A stretch of DNA of 64,000 nucleotides from Psychromonas ingrahamii 37 (GCF_000015285.1 NC_008709.1:1984001-2048000); one strand, 5' to 3'; numbered from the stretch's first letter, positions 9,264 through 17,931 are shown. The notes: generated by a model not told the origin, from the sequence alone. Numbers and translations are program-made.

Positions 9264-9500
9264 ATGGACATAAAAAACATATTACAAGAGTTATTTAGAG
9301 ATATATTGGACATAGAAAATTTAGTTTTAGAAAATAAAACATCAGCAAATGAGATAGAGGAATGGGACTCTTTGGCCCATATTAATTTAATAGTAGCGAT
9401 AGAAAGAGAGTTTAATATTAAATTTGCTTTGGGAGAATTGCAGGATTTGAAAAACATTGGGAATATAATGAATTTAATATCAATAAAAATTAAAAAATGA
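9264..9500 (+). CDS. Acyl carrier protein
   Basis: A 78-residue acidic, four-helix carrier protein with the phosphopantetheine attachment site WDSLAHINL (Ser36), a variant of the usual DSL motif. It lies 12 bp after the FkbH fusion gene with GGAAAAATC before the ATG, and its stop overlaps the start of the following VOC gene (ATGA), so translation is probably coupled. FkbH enzymes need such a partner to hold the glyceryl group; in Dlt-like systems a carrier protein also docks on the MBOAT transporter, and this protein could serve both roles (inference). A phosphopantetheinyl transferase is not encoded here. Confidence 0.88.
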   Translation: MDIKNILQELFRDILDIENLVLENKTSANEIEEWDSLAHINLIVAIEREFNIKFALGELQDLKNIGNIMNLISIKIKK

Positions 9501-9880
9501 ATCTTCATCACCTAGGAATTGCGACGGATGATATTAATAGAACATTAAAATATGTTAATAATATATATAATATATCAAATGTTACAGATATTATATACGA
9601 TGAATTACAAGAAGCTTATTTATGTATGGTTACTTTAAATGATAATAATAAAATAGAGTTGGTATCGGGAAAACAAGTTTCTATTTATGTGAAAAAAAAC
9701 ATACAATTATATCATACTTGTTGGGAAGTCGATGATATAAATAAAGCTATTGATGTACATCTTGACTGCGGCGCAATTCTTGTTTCTGAACCTAAAAAAG
9801 CAGTATTATTCAACGATAGGAAAGTTGCGTTCCTATATTCTGAGCTTGGGTTAATTGAATTACTTGAAAGAAATACCTAG
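9497..9880 (+). CDS. VOC (glyoxalase/epimerase-like) protein
   Basis: A 127-residue vicinal-oxygen-chelate protein. The N-terminal MNLHHLGIATDDINRTLKYV and the second module starting YHTCWEVDDINKAIDVHL with a late Glu (LIELLERN) match methylmalonyl-CoA epimerase/glyoxalase-type folds, in which His and Glu residues bind a metal. Its ATG overlaps the ACP stop codon. In this context it might isomerise or otherwise process an acyl group on the carrier, but no substrate can be read from the sequence. Same A+T-rich composition as neighbours. Confidence 0.72.
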   Translation: MNLHHLGIATDDINRTLKYVNNIYNISNVTDIIYDELQEAYLCMVTLNDNNKIELVSGKQVSIYVKKNIQLYHTCWEVDDINKAIDVHLDCGAILVSEPKKAVLFNDRKVAFLYSELGLIELLERNT

Positions 9881-9883
9881 ATA

Positions 9884-11356
9884 ATGTTATTTAATAGTTA
9901 TGAATTTATTTTTGCTTTCTTACCAATATCTTTTTTTGTATATTTCTATTTAAATAAAAAGAGGTTGACAATTGCTTCAAAAGCTTGGCTTGTATTTACA
10001 AGTTTACTTTTCTATAGTTGGTGGAATATCATTTATTTGCCACTTATACTTATCTCTATACTATTTAATTATACCATTACAAATACAATGTTTGAATACA
10101 ATGAATCTAAGCAAAAGTATTTTTCTAAAAAAACATTATTACAAGTTGGATTAGTATTTAATATTTCATTGTTGGTGTATTTTAAATATATGGATTTCTT
10201 TATTAAAAATACTAATGTTTTTTTTGATTCTGAAATAGGACTGTTACATTTAGCTTTACCACTTGCTATAAGTTTTTTCACACTTCAGCAAATAGCATTT
10301 TTGATTGATAGCTATGAAGGCCTAGTTAAAGAGAGAAACTTTTTAGACTATACTATATTTGTCACATTCTTTCCTCAACTTATAGCAGGTCCAATCGTAC
10401 ACCATAAAGAGATGATGCCACAATTTGCAAGTGTTAAGAACAAAGTCAACAATTATAAAAATATAGCTTTAGGACTTTTTATATTTTCCATTGGATTATT
10501 CAAGAAAGTAGTGATTGCAGATACTTTTGCTATATGGGCTACTACTGGATTTGACACTGCTACAACTTTAAATCTTTTTGAGGCTTGGGCTACATCGTTA
10601 TCTTATACTTTTCAAATTTATTTTGATTTTAGTGGATATACAGATATGGCAATTGGTGCTGCTTTACTATTTAATATTAAACTGCCACAAAACTTTAATA
10701 GTCCATATAAAGCGACAGGTGTAATTGATTTTTGGCAGAGATGGCATATGACACTTACAAATTTTATAAGTTATTATATTTATACTCCCATGCTATTAAC
10801 CTTTAAAAAAACAACATTTGCAAAAGCTATGATAGTTACATTTGTTGCCTTTGTTATTGTAGGAATTTGGCATGGTGCTTCATGGATGTACGTATTGTTT
10901 GGAGCATTACATGGAGCTGGAACAATCATAAATCATTCTTGGAAGAAAACAAAGATAAAGATGAATAGATTTTTAGCGTGGTTTATTACTTTTAATTTTG
11001 TCAATCTTAGCTTAGTAATTTTCCGAGCTAAAGAGTGGGATGATGCTGTAAAGGTTTCAGGTGGGATGTTTTCTTTGGAGAATATCGTGTTGCCAAATAT
11101 ATTAGCTACAAAACTTTCATTTTTAAGCAATTATGATATTGAATTTGGTGGTTTCGTAGAAAATATACAAGGAGATTATTATACTCCCCTCTGGTTAATT
11201 ATTGGATTTATTTTAGTTCTATTATTCAAAAACTCAATTGAAAAAGGGAAAGAGTTTAAACCAAATTATAAAACTTTAATCTTAACTTTAATCTACTTAT
11301 TAGTTGGTCTTTTATCCTTAAATAAAGTAACAGAATTTTTATATTTTAATTTTTAA
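9884..11356 (+). CDS. MBOAT-family O-acyltransferase (AlgI/DltB-like)
   Basis: A 490-residue polytopic membrane protein starting MLFNSYEFIFAFLPI, typical of AlgI/DltB/PatA proteins. It has a conserved core LPLAISFFTLQQIAFLIDSY, FPQLIAGPIVHHKEMMPQF, FDFSGYTDMAIGAALLF and the catalytic-histidine stretch VGIWHGASWMYVLFGALHGAG (His near residues 330 and 343). Members move acyl groups across the inner membrane onto extracellular polymers such as alginate, teichoic acid or peptidoglycan. It begins 3 bp after the VOC gene and is followed by an SGNH-like partner, as in AlgI-AlgJ/X, PatA-PatB and DltB-DltD. With the upstream FkbH and ACP genes the likely donor is an ACP-bound glyceryl-derived group (inference). 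Confidence 0.88.
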   Translation: MLFNSYEFIFAFLPISFFVYFYLNKKRLTIASKAWLVFTSLLFYSWWNIIYLPLILISILFNYTITNTMFEYNESKQKYFSKKTLLQVGLVFNISLLVYFKYMDFFIKNTNVFFDSEIGLLHLALPLAISFFTLQQIAFLIDSYEGLVKERNFLDYTIFVTFFPQLIAGPIVHHKEMMPQFASVKNKVNNYKNIALGLFIFSIGLFKKVVIADTFAIWATTGFDTATTLNLFEAWATSLSYTFQIYFDFSGYTDMAIGAALLFNIKLPQNFNSPYKATGVIDFWQRWHMTLTNFISYYIYTPMLLTFKKTTFAKAMIVTFVAFVIVGIWHGASWMYVLFGALHGAGTIINHSWKKTKIKMNRFLAWFITFNFVNLSLVIFRAKEWDDAVKVSGGMFSLENIVLPNILATKLSFLSNYDIEFGGFVENIQGDYYTPLWLIIGFILVLLFKNSIEKGKEFKPNYKTLILTLIYLLVGLLSLNKVTEFLYFNF

Positions 11357-11365
11357 GGATAATTT

Positions 11366-12478
11366 ATGAATAGTAAAAAATGGATTAAAATATTATTGAT
11401 ACTTTGTGTGTTGGGTGTCGGATTTATTAGTGGAGTTAATTATTTGGTTGACCCAATTGGTTTGAATAACAAAGTACTAATTAATAATATTAATACTAAA
11501 AAATATTCAAATACACTCATGACTACAAGATTTAAAGCTAATATACTTGGAGATGGAAATTTTGATACTATAATGCTTGGAACATCAAGAATAGGTGTAA
11601 TGAATCCAAATATAGTAAATAAGCATTTGAATTCAAATGCTTTTAATCTTGAATATCCTGGTTCAAATACCGTTATTCAAAATAAATTTTTTAAATATGC
11701 AAATCATTTTAATGATATAAAATACTTAATTTATGCAATTGATTTTATAGCATTCAATGAAAATATAACTATCAAAAATAATTTTCATGATTTTTATAAA
11801 TTAGAAAAAGAAATAGATAATTTTGATGAAATAGATGATTTTGATTTATATTTTAATATTGAAACTTTTATTAAAAGTGTAAAAATTGTTATAAAAAATA
11901 TTTTAAATATACAACAAACAGAAGTAATTTATTTATCTGAAAATGGTATGAGAGATTATAGGAATTATATTGAAGAAAATGAAAAAGGAACATTCAAATT
12001 AGATGAAAATATCAAAAAGAGTATTTCATACTCTTTTAGTAAAAACTCAATAACCTCTTATAAAAGCTACAAGTTTTCTTATGAATATTTAGAATACTTT
12101 AAAAATACAATTGACTATTGTAATAGAAATAATATAAAATTTTTTGTATATATTCCTCCCATGTATAGTGACGCTTTTGATGCAATAAATTCGGTTGGAC
12201 AATTTGATGAATTTGAATTATTCAAAAAAGAACTTGTAAAAATTACAGATTATATTGATTTTACTGGACACAATAAAATCAGTGAGAATAAAAATAACTA
12301 CTGGGATTATGGTCATTTAAGAGTTGAAACAACAGAGCAAATAATGGCAAGAATTTTTAATAACAAATCAATTGATCTTCCAGAAAATTCTGGAGTTTTA
12401 GTAACAAAAGAAAATATAGATGAACATTTAGAAAATCTGAGAAAACAAGTAAAAGATTATGATTTAGAAAAAATCTAA
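11366..12478 (+). CDS. SGNH-like acyl-transfer partner, membrane-anchored
   Basis: A 370-residue protein with one N-terminal hydrophobic segment (residues about 8-28, ILLILCVLGVGFISGVNYLV) and a predicted periplasmic body. It carries a block-I-like serine motif MLGTSRIGVMNP near residue 71 and a C-terminal Asp-His motif WDYGHLR near 313-318, the arrangement of SGNH/GDSL hydrolases and of AlgX/AlgJ/DltD-type partners. It starts 9 bp after the MBOAT gene behind AAGGATAATTT. It probably completes acyl transfer to a surface polymer outside the inner membrane; the acceptor is unknown. Similarity is by motif and context, not by an obvious named family. Confidence 0.65.
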   Translation: MNSKKWIKILLILCVLGVGFISGVNYLVDPIGLNNKVLINNINTKKYSNTLMTTRFKANILGDGNFDTIMLGTSRIGVMNPNIVNKHLNSNAFNLEYPGSNTVIQNKFFKYANHFNDIKYLIYAIDFIAFNENITIKNNFHDFYKLEKEIDNFDEIDDFDLYFNIETFIKSVKIVIKNILNIQQTEVIYLSENGMRDYRNYIEENEKGTFKLDENIKKSISYSFSKNSITSYKSYKFSYEYLEYFKNTIDYCNRNNIKFFVYIPPMYSDAFDAINSVGQFDEFELFKKELVKITDYIDFTGHNKISENKNNYWDYGHLRVETTEQIMARIFNNKSIDLPENSGVLVTKENIDEHLENLRKQVKDYDLEKI

Positions 12479-12605
12479 ACTAGAGCCTGTAAAATAAACT
12501 GTGTAAACTGTGTAAACTGAATATAAAAACCTCCAGTAATTCCCACGAAAAAAAATTGAATTCACAAGTAGAATTTTCTCGTAAACTAATCGCAGGAGAT
12601 TCTGC

Positions 12606-12686
12606 ATGAAAAAATCACATTATTCTGACAGCCAAATTATGGCTATTTTAAAACAAGCTGAAGCAGGCACACCTGTTTAGGAGTTG
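12606..12686 (+). pseudogene. IS3-family orfA, first 24 codons only
   Basis: The frame reads MKKSHYSDSQIMAILKQAEAGTPV and then a stop, matching the start of an IS3-type OrfA whose usual continuation is followed by ELC; after the stop the same frame gives ELC before the match ends at another IS3-type end near 12687. AGGAG stands before the ATG. A fragment. Confidence 0.65.
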
Positions 12687-13551
12687 TGTCCAAAATCACA
12701 AAATCATTGGGGTCTCCCTGTAATGGTGAATAAAAACTGGATACTTTCTTAGCGACTTTATTCTCATATTGAATAGGAGATAAGTACCCATTAACTGAAT
12801 GTGGGCGCTTACCGTTGTAATAAGCAAGATAATCTAAAATGCTTAGTTCTGCTGCTTTCTTCGTTTTGAATGTTTCATAGTTTAATTGCTCATGTTTTAA
12901 ACTACGGAAAAATCGCTCTGTGGGGGCATTGTCCCAGCATTCCCCTTTACCGCTCATGCTAACATCCATTTCCATGGTGCTAAGTAATTTCCTATAATCA
13001 TCGCTTGTATACTGGCTCCCCCTATCGGAATGATGCAGTAATCCCGATGCTGGTTTTCTCTGCCAATAGGCCATATCAAGGGCGTTACTACATAGTTCAG
13101 TACGCATATTATCTGCAATAGACCAACCAACTATACGGCGCGAATATAAGTCCATGACGATCGCTAAATAGATAAACCCTTGATGCGTGGCGATATAAGT
13201 AATATCGGTAGTCCAATAGTGATTAGCTTCTTCAACAGTGAATTGCCTATTTAATTTATTCGGTTCAATTCGATTATTGTGGTTACTGTCAGTGGTCGTT
13301 TGATATTTCTTGGGGTATCGCGCCACAAGCCCTAATTTACGCATGGTTGAGCGTGCTTTATAACGACCTATAACAATGTTTTGCTTTGCCAGTTCAGTCA
13401 CCATACGCCTACTACCTAAGGTCATTCTGTGCGTTTTAAAGGTATTCTTCACGGTGCAGTCTAGATTAAAACCTAATGTGTCAAAAGGTTTAATCGCCGT
13501 ATTTTCCCAAGCATAAAACGCACTTGAACTTACCTGCATGACGCGACACAT
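12643..13551 (-). CDS. IS3-family transposase OrfB (DDE integrase core)
   Basis: The open frame encodes a rve-type DDE transposase: HTH_21-like N-terminal part MCRVMQVSSSAFYAWE, first Asp in YWTTDITYIAT, second Asp in LHHSDRGSQYTSDD, and Glu in CWDNAPTERFFRSLKHE. The reading continues upstream of the ATG as FQFIQQHKEDWPIKV, which joins orfA by a -1 shift at an A-rich site near 13605, the usual IS3 mechanism. The last dozen residues read past the element's end into flanking sequence. The catalytic domain looks intact, but because orfA has lost its start, autonomous movement is unlikely. Confidence 0.8.
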   Translation of the reverse strand: MCRVMQVSSSAFYAWENTAIKPFDTLGFNLDCTVKNTFKTHRMTLGSRRMVTELAKQNIVIGRYKARSTMRKLGLVARYPKKYQTTTDSNHNNRIEPNKLNRQFTVEEANHYWTTDITYIATHQGFIYLAIVMDLYSRRIVGWSIADNMRTELCSNALDMAYWQRKPASGLLHHSDRGSQYTSDDYRKLLSTMEMDVSMSGKGECWDNAPTERFFRSLKHEQLNYETFKTKKAAELSILDYLAYYNGKRPHSVNGYLSPIQYENKVAKKVSSFYSPLQGDPNDFVILDTTPKQVCLLQLVLK

Positions 13552-13788
13552 TACTTTAATTGGCCAGTCTTCTTTGTGTTGTTGAATAAATTGAAATCTT
13601 ATTATTTTTCGTTCGCAAAGAAGACTGCGGCCTTTTTTAAAATATCACGCTCCATTTTTAACCGGTTGTTTTCTTTGCGTAATATTTCTAGTTCAGCTCT
13701 TTCTGATATATTTAATGTTGATTGTTTTGAGCCTGGTCTAGAATCTGTTTGTGTTTCAGTTCTTACCCAGCGGGTAATATTCTGGTCA
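12687..13788 (-). mobile_element. IS3-family element, 5'-truncated
   Basis: The element contains a complete-looking orfB and the 3' two thirds of orfA, both on the minus strand. One end is close to TGTCCAAAATCAC at 12687; the orfA-proximal end has been lost where it meets the next IS3 element near 13785-13802. The exact boundary there is uncertain because both elements contribute IS3-like sequence. Confidence 0.65.
13602..13788 (-). pseudogene. IS3-family OrfA, N-terminally truncated
   Basis: Only the C-terminal part is present: WVRTETQTDSRPGSKQ, then a coiled coil ELEILRKENNRLKMERDILKKA ending FFANEK. The region that should carry the helix-turn-helix is replaced by the end of the neighbouring IS3 element. 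Confidence 0.7.
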
Positions 13789-14575
13789 AGTCCAACCGGA
13801 CACCTGACTTTGTAAATTTTCATAGTTAATCGCTGTTAAATTACGGAGTATTGTATGAAGTTGTTCATGGTTGTAATAACGGATATATTCTTCAACATCC
13901 ATCTTCATCCTTTCACGTGTTAAATGCACAACATTTAATAACCATTCATTTTTTAAACTACCAAAAAATCGTTCTACAACAGCATTATCTAAACAAGCAC
14001 CGACACTGCTCATTGAGGCCGTTATTCAATCGACTAAATAGCCCGCTAGTATATTGAGAGCCCCTATCACTATGGAACATTAATTCAGCTTTAGGTTGCC
14101 TGATGTTAATCGCCATTTGTAATGCACGTTCAACTAAATCAACCGTCATACGTTTCGAGATAGACCAGCCTATAATCCTGCGGGAGTATAAGTCCATAAC
14201 AATGGCTAAATACATCCAGCCTTGATTGGTTCTCAAATATGTTACATCACCCGCCCAAACTAAGTTTGCCTGTGTGGGATTGAACTGCTGGTTTAATACG
14301 TTATCAGCAACGCTATCACTATGCTTACGCTTTGTTGTTACTTTATATGCCTGGCGTTGGGTCACCACAAGTTTCAGCTTACGCATGATGCTGCGCGTAC
14401 AGTAACGGCCTACATTAAAACCCGCTCGTCTCAAGTTCTTGCACAACTGGCGAGAGCCTAAACTGCCACGACTGCGTTTAAATAGCTGACGCGCCGTACG
14501 ATACATATTCAGCTCTTCTTCACTCATTATTTTAGCTGGCCGTTCAAGCCAATCATAAAATGCACTACGACTCAC
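13789..14575 (-). pseudogene. IS3-family transposase OrfB, frameshifted
   Basis: The first part (14575 to about 14012) has VSRSAFYDWLERPAKIM, VWAGDVTYLRTNQGWMYLAI and MFHSDRGSQYTSGLFSRL. One extra base near 14012 moves the rest into another frame, which continues SSVGACLDNAVVERFFGSLKNEW with the catalytic Glu and ends near QVSGWT. The two frames together form a complete DDE transposase, so this is a recent single-base inactivation. Confidence 0.82.
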
Positions 14576-14640
14576 TTGTAGTACATTACAAAGTAGTTTT
14601 ATTGAATATTTAGAGCGATATGCTCGAATATATCGAAACT

Positions 14641-14934
14641 TTACTTCATTTCTTTTGCGAAGAAGGCGCTGGCCTTTTTTAGTATTTCTTTTTCCATACG
14701 AAGCTGTTTAACTTCTTTTCGTAAGGATAATAACTCAGTCCGTTCATCAGAATTTACCGTTGAATTGGCATGCTCTTCGGTTTTTTGTTTCCAGCTATAA
14801 AGCAGGCTAGTTATGATACCTAAAGCAGAAGCTGCCTCCTGAACGCTATAATCTTGCTCACTGATTAACGCTAATGCTTCTGTTTTAAATTCACTCGTAT
14901 AAGTTTTGTATTGACGTTTTGTATTCATGTACAC
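14641..14934 (-). CDS. IS3-family transposase OrfA
   Basis: A 97-residue HTH protein: MNTKRQYKTYTSEFKTEALALI with helix-turn-helix QEAASALGIITSLLYSWKQK, then a leucine-zipper-like coiled coil LLSLRKEVKQLRMEKEILKKA and FFAKEMK. The likely start is the second Met (MNTKR, 14928). orfB would normally be made by -1 frameshifting at its 3' end, where the alternative frame reads RNEVKFRYIRAYRSKYSIK. Confidence 0.8.
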   Translation of the reverse strand: MYMNTKRQYKTYTSEFKTEALALISEQDYSVQEAASALGIITSLLYSWKQKTEEHANSTVNSDERTELLSLRKEVKQLRMEKEILKKASAFFAKEMK

Positions 14935-15041
14935 CTCAATAGTGGATTGTATTATCCAAAATTAAAGTATCCAGTTCAATTAGAACAGAATATCCTAACT
15001 GAACTATTATTAAAATACAGTGCAACTTTGGAGGGGTAATA

Positions 15042-16409
15042 ATGAATAAATGGCCTATCTTTTGGTTATTATTTTTAACCTTTTTTTGTTTTACTGCCAG
15101 CGCTAAAGAAGTTTGGGTTATTCCCGTTCAGGGGGCTATTGGCCCTGCGACCTCTGATTACATAGAGCGGGAATTTCAATTAGCGCAGCAGCAAGATATC
15201 TCTTTAATGATCCTTAAAATGGATACGCCAGGTGGTTTAGACTCCGCCATGCGCAGTATTATTCAAAATATCACCTCCTCTACCATTCCTGTTGCGACTT
15301 GGGTTGGTCCTAATGGTGCGCGCGCAGCGAGTGCGGGTACCTATATACTATTAGCCAGCCATATTGCCGCAATGGCAAATGCAACCAATCTTGGCGCAGC
15401 CACTCCCGTTGCTATTGGCATTTCCGGACCGGAAAGTTCGCCTAGTGATGAAAACTCACCATCAAGCCAGAAAGACGCTAAAAATAGCGAACAGGTCAGT
15501 GCCAAAACGACACTTGAAAAAAAAGTAATCAATGATGCAAGTGCTTATATTAAAGGCTTGGCAAAATTGCATGGGCGTAACGAAGAATGGGCTGAGAAAG
15601 CCGTCAGAGAAGCTGCCAGTATCGATGCGCAAACAGCATTAGCGGGGCATGTTATTGATTTTATTGCTGATAATCTTGAACAAGTCATTGAGTTTGCCAA
15701 TGGCCGGGAAATTTTATTATTGGGTAATAAAAATAAACTTTCATTAGATGAGGTAAGCCTTATCGAGCGCGTGCCTGATTGGCGTTATAGTTTTCTGGCG
15801 ACTATTACCAATCCTAATATCGCTTATATCTTAATGTTAATTGGTATTTATGGATTAATACTTGAATTCTACAGCCCGGGTGTTGGTTTGCCAGGCGTAT
15901 TAGGGGGGATCTGTTTAGTGCTGGCAATGTACGCGATGCAGATGTTACCAATAAATTATGCGGGATTAGCTTTTATTTTACTGGGTCTTTTATTGCTTGT
16001 TGCTGAAGCCTTCAGTCCAAGTTTTGGTGCTTTAGGCCTTGGGGGGATTGTCTCATTTATATTGGGTTCAATTTTTCTTATGGACAGTGATTTACCTGAA
16101 TATCAAATTGCTAAACCCCTTATTATGGCTCTTGCTCTGTTATCGACTACTTTTATTTTGTTGATGATTGCTCTGTTATTAAAAATCAGGCGGAAAACAG
16201 TCACTACGGGTGTTGATCGTTTGGTTGGTCGATTGGCTATCGTAAAAGATGATTTTGATACAGGCCAAGGGTGGGTTGAAATTGCCGGTGAAATTTGGCA
16301 CGCATCTAGCGCTGATAGTTTACTAGCAGGGCAGAAAGTGCGCGTTAAACAAGTCTCCGGATTAAATCTGATTGTCTGTGCTAATGAGAAAAACAGCCTC
16401 ATGGAATAA
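15042..16409 (+). CDS. nfeD: NfeD-family membrane serine protease
   Basis: A 455-residue protein with a cleavable N-terminal signal (LFLTFFCFTASA, residues about 8-21), a ClpP-like domain (residues 24-230) and four to five membrane helices followed by a C-terminal OB-fold (KDDFDTGQGWVEIAGEIWHA). The ClpP-like part shows MDTPGGLDSAMRSI and the catalytic serine motif GPNGARAASAGTYI; the general-base Lys is expected in the region before YIKGLAKLHGR. It belongs to the long NfeD (1510-N type) proteins that pair with a stomatin-like protein, and a slipin gene indeed follows 41 bp later. A strong GGAGGGG ribosome site precedes the ATG. Confidence 0.88.
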   Translation: MNKWPIFWLLFLTFFCFTASAKEVWVIPVQGAIGPATSDYIEREFQLAQQQDISLMILKMDTPGGLDSAMRSIIQNITSSTIPVATWVGPNGARAASAGTYILLASHIAAMANATNLGAATPVAIGISGPESSPSDENSPSSQKDAKNSEQVSAKTTLEKKVINDASAYIKGLAKLHGRNEEWAEKAVREAASIDAQTALAGHVIDFIADNLEQVIEFANGREILLLGNKNKLSLDEVSLIERVPDWRYSFLATITNPNIAYILMLIGIYGLILEFYSPGVGLPGVLGGICLVLAMYAMQMLPINYAGLAFILLGLLLLVAEAFSPSFGALGLGGIVSFILGSIFLMDSDLPEYQIAKPLIMALALLSTTFILLMIALLLKIRRKTVTTGVDRLVGRLAIVKDDFDTGQGWVEIAGEIWHASSADSLLAGQKVRVKQVSGLNLIVCANEKNSLME

Positions 16410-16450
16410 AAACAGCATAAAACGTGTGTTCATTAATAAGGAGAAAGGTA

Positions 16451-17221
16451 ATGATGATTTATAGTATAACCGGCGGTCTGATTTCTATTTTAGTACTGGC
16501 ATTACTCTTTAGTATGTTCAAAGTATTACGTGAATATGAGCGTGGTGTGGTTTATTTTCTTGGGCGTTTCCAGGAAGTAAAAGGCCCTGGATTAGTTATT
16601 TTAATTCCTGTTATTCAGCAAATGGTAAGAGTTGATCTGCGGACAATTGTTTTAGATGTACCCACTCAAGATTTAATTACACGTGATAACGTTTCGGTTA
16701 AAGTTAATGCGGTTGTCTATTTTCGAGTTGTTGATCCGCAGATGGCGATTAACAATGTCGAAAGTTATTTGGAGGCAACCAGTCAATTATCACAAACGAC
16801 CCTAAGGTCAGTGTTAGGGCAACATGAACTTGATGAGTTACTGGCCGAACGGGACCGTTTGAATAAAGATATACAAGTTATTTTGGATAAACAAACGGAC
16901 AATTGGGGTATAAAAATAGCAACTGTTGAAGTTAAACATGTGGATCTTGATGACAGTATGATTCGTGCTTTAGCCAAACAAGCAGAGGCCGAGCGTGTCA
17001 GACGGGCAAAAGTTATTCATGCAACGGGTGAATTTGAAGCATCTGAAAAATTACAGCAGGCTGCAATGGTTTTAAGTAAAGCGCCTAATGCGATGCAGTT
17101 AAGATATATGCAGACGTTAACTGAAATTGCTAATGAGAAAACCTCCACGATTATCTTTCCGATGCCGATTGATTTGTTGGATAATTTAAAAGCGTTAGTT
17201 AAAGAAAAAGATACCAATTAG
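16451..17221 (+). CDS. Slipin / stomatin-like SPFH protein
   Basis: A 256-residue band-7 (SPFH) membrane protein. It has an N-terminal hydrophobic helix ([13 protein letters not shown]), then [21 protein letters not shown], the SPFH core [20 protein letters not shown] and a C-terminal coiled region rich in Ala/Glu ([17 protein letters not shown]). The start at 16451 is chosen because AAGGAGAAAGG precedes it by a suitable distance; an open frame extending to 16424 lacks a ribosome site. It forms an operon with nfeD; archaeal and bacterial NfeD proteases cleave the hydrophobic C-terminus of slipins, so the two probably act together in membrane quality control. Confidence 0.9.
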   Translation: MMIYSITGGLISILVLALLFSMFKVLREYERGVVYFLGRFQEVKGPGLVILIPVIQQMVRVDLRTIVLDVPTQDLITRDNVSVKVNAVVYFRVVDPQMAINNVESYLEATSQLSQTTLRSVLGQHELDELLAERDRLNKDIQVILDKQTDNWGIKIATVEVKHVDLDDSMIRALAKQAEAERVRRAKVIHATGEFEASEKLQQAAMVLSKAPNAMQLRYMQTLTEIANEKTSTIIFPMPIDLLDNLKALVKEKDTN

Positions 17222-17282
17222 TCTATTAAGGGGCAAGCTATTTAAACGGAGTCTTTAATATTGAAATAGATTGTAGGGTACT

Positions 17283-17563
17283 ATGACACGATTTTTTTAT
17301 GTTTTATTGTCCTTGGTCTCATTTTTATGACAGCTATTAGAGGCGTTGTTATTATCCACCACTCTGGTTGTTAAAGCAGGCATTGATAAAGAAAACTGGC
17401 AATTAATAGCATCGCCCTTTATGCTGAAAAATGCCAGAATGACCGGGTATGTCAACGACTTATTTTGAATAAAAATAAGTCGCCCTATATAACATCTATA
17501 ATTTTGGATCTTGACGGTAAAGTATGTGATGATACTGATCAAAATTTGTTAATCTGCCAGTAG
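17283..17563 (+). pseudogene. Decayed small gene, probably a secreted protein
   Basis: An ATG at 17283 starts a hydrophobic signal-like stretch MTRFFYVLLSLVSFL that meets a stop, and the same frame continues in recognisably protein-like sequence (LVVKAGIDKENWQLIASPF). A second frame then reads CQNDRVCQRLILNKNKSPY and ILDLDGKVCDDTDQNLLICQ to a stop at about 17563. This looks like one small Cys-containing exported protein broken by a nonsense change and a frameshift. I do not recognise the family. Confidence 0.4.
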
Positions 17564-17580
17564 GAATATTTATAAAAACT

Positions 17581-17874
17581 ATGTCTAGACTATTCAAACT
17601 AGGTTGGAAACGATTCGTAAAAGCTTTTCAATCTTCTCAAGAGTTCCAACAGCGAATTTGGGTCGTTAGTATACAAAAAGGCGATCAGCAGAAAAAGAGT
17701 GTTTTTAATGATACCTGTTTGGTAAACGAAGATTGTTTCGATACGCCTATGCAGTGGATGAGTGACAAAGGCTATTTAGCAGAAAGTATTAAAAAAGTAG
17801 ATAAGATGCAATGTTCACAGGTACTCACCATAGAGTTTGACAATTATCGGCATAGTTTGATGCGTGTTAAGTAG
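17581..17874 (+). CDS. Hypothetical protein, 97 aa
   Basis: A soluble, basic protein starting MSRLFKLGWKRFVKAF with no signal peptide or membrane segment; three cysteines are scattered through it. It begins 18 bp after the decayed gene at 17283-17563 and faces yqhD convergently. The ribosome site is weak (AGGAA about 14 nt upstream). Family not recognised; the frame might also be a fragment of a larger lost gene. Confidence 0.45.
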   Translation: MSRLFKLGWKRFVKAFQSSQEFQQRIWVVSIQKGDQQKKSVFNDTCLVNEDCFDTPMQWMSDKGYLAESIKKVDKMQCSQVLTIEFDNYRHSLMRVK

Positions 17875-17931
17875 TCTGTTGATAGGCCTGCAGAAATCTT
17901 GTGCAGACCTGAATTGATGTGCAGTTAAAGC

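Larger units (their letters stand above)
6558..12478 (+). other. A+T-rich horizontally acquired acylation island
   Basis: Five tightly packed plus-strand genes of one composition, bounded by IS200/IS4/IS30 remnants on the left and IS3 remnants on the right. One line sampled inside (8821-8880) has 12 G or C in 60, while a line in ftsK (35521-35580) has 28 in 60. The Lys/Asn/Ile-rich codon use resembles low-G+C epsilonproteobacteria (Arcobacter type), but the donor is only a guess. Confidence 0.8.
13789..14980 (-). mobile_element. Second IS3-family element, nearly full length
   Basis: It contains orfA (14641-14934) and a frameshifted orfB. The orfA-proximal end read on the minus strand starts about TGAACTGGATACTTTAATTTTGG, and the other end finishes near GTGTCCGGTTGGA, so approximate inverted repeats (TCC-GTT) are visible. 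It abuts the truncated IS3 element without an obvious target duplication. Confidence 0.6.

Noticed and set aside
9227-9511. Minus-strand frame opposite the ACP gene
   Set aside because: Antisense shadow in A+T-rich DNA; the ACP frame has motif and ribosome site.
12687-13802. A complete IS3 element with TGTCC/GGACA ends
   Set aside because: orfA lacks its N-terminal third, and the TGTCCGG end is better explained as the end of the neighbouring IS3 element.
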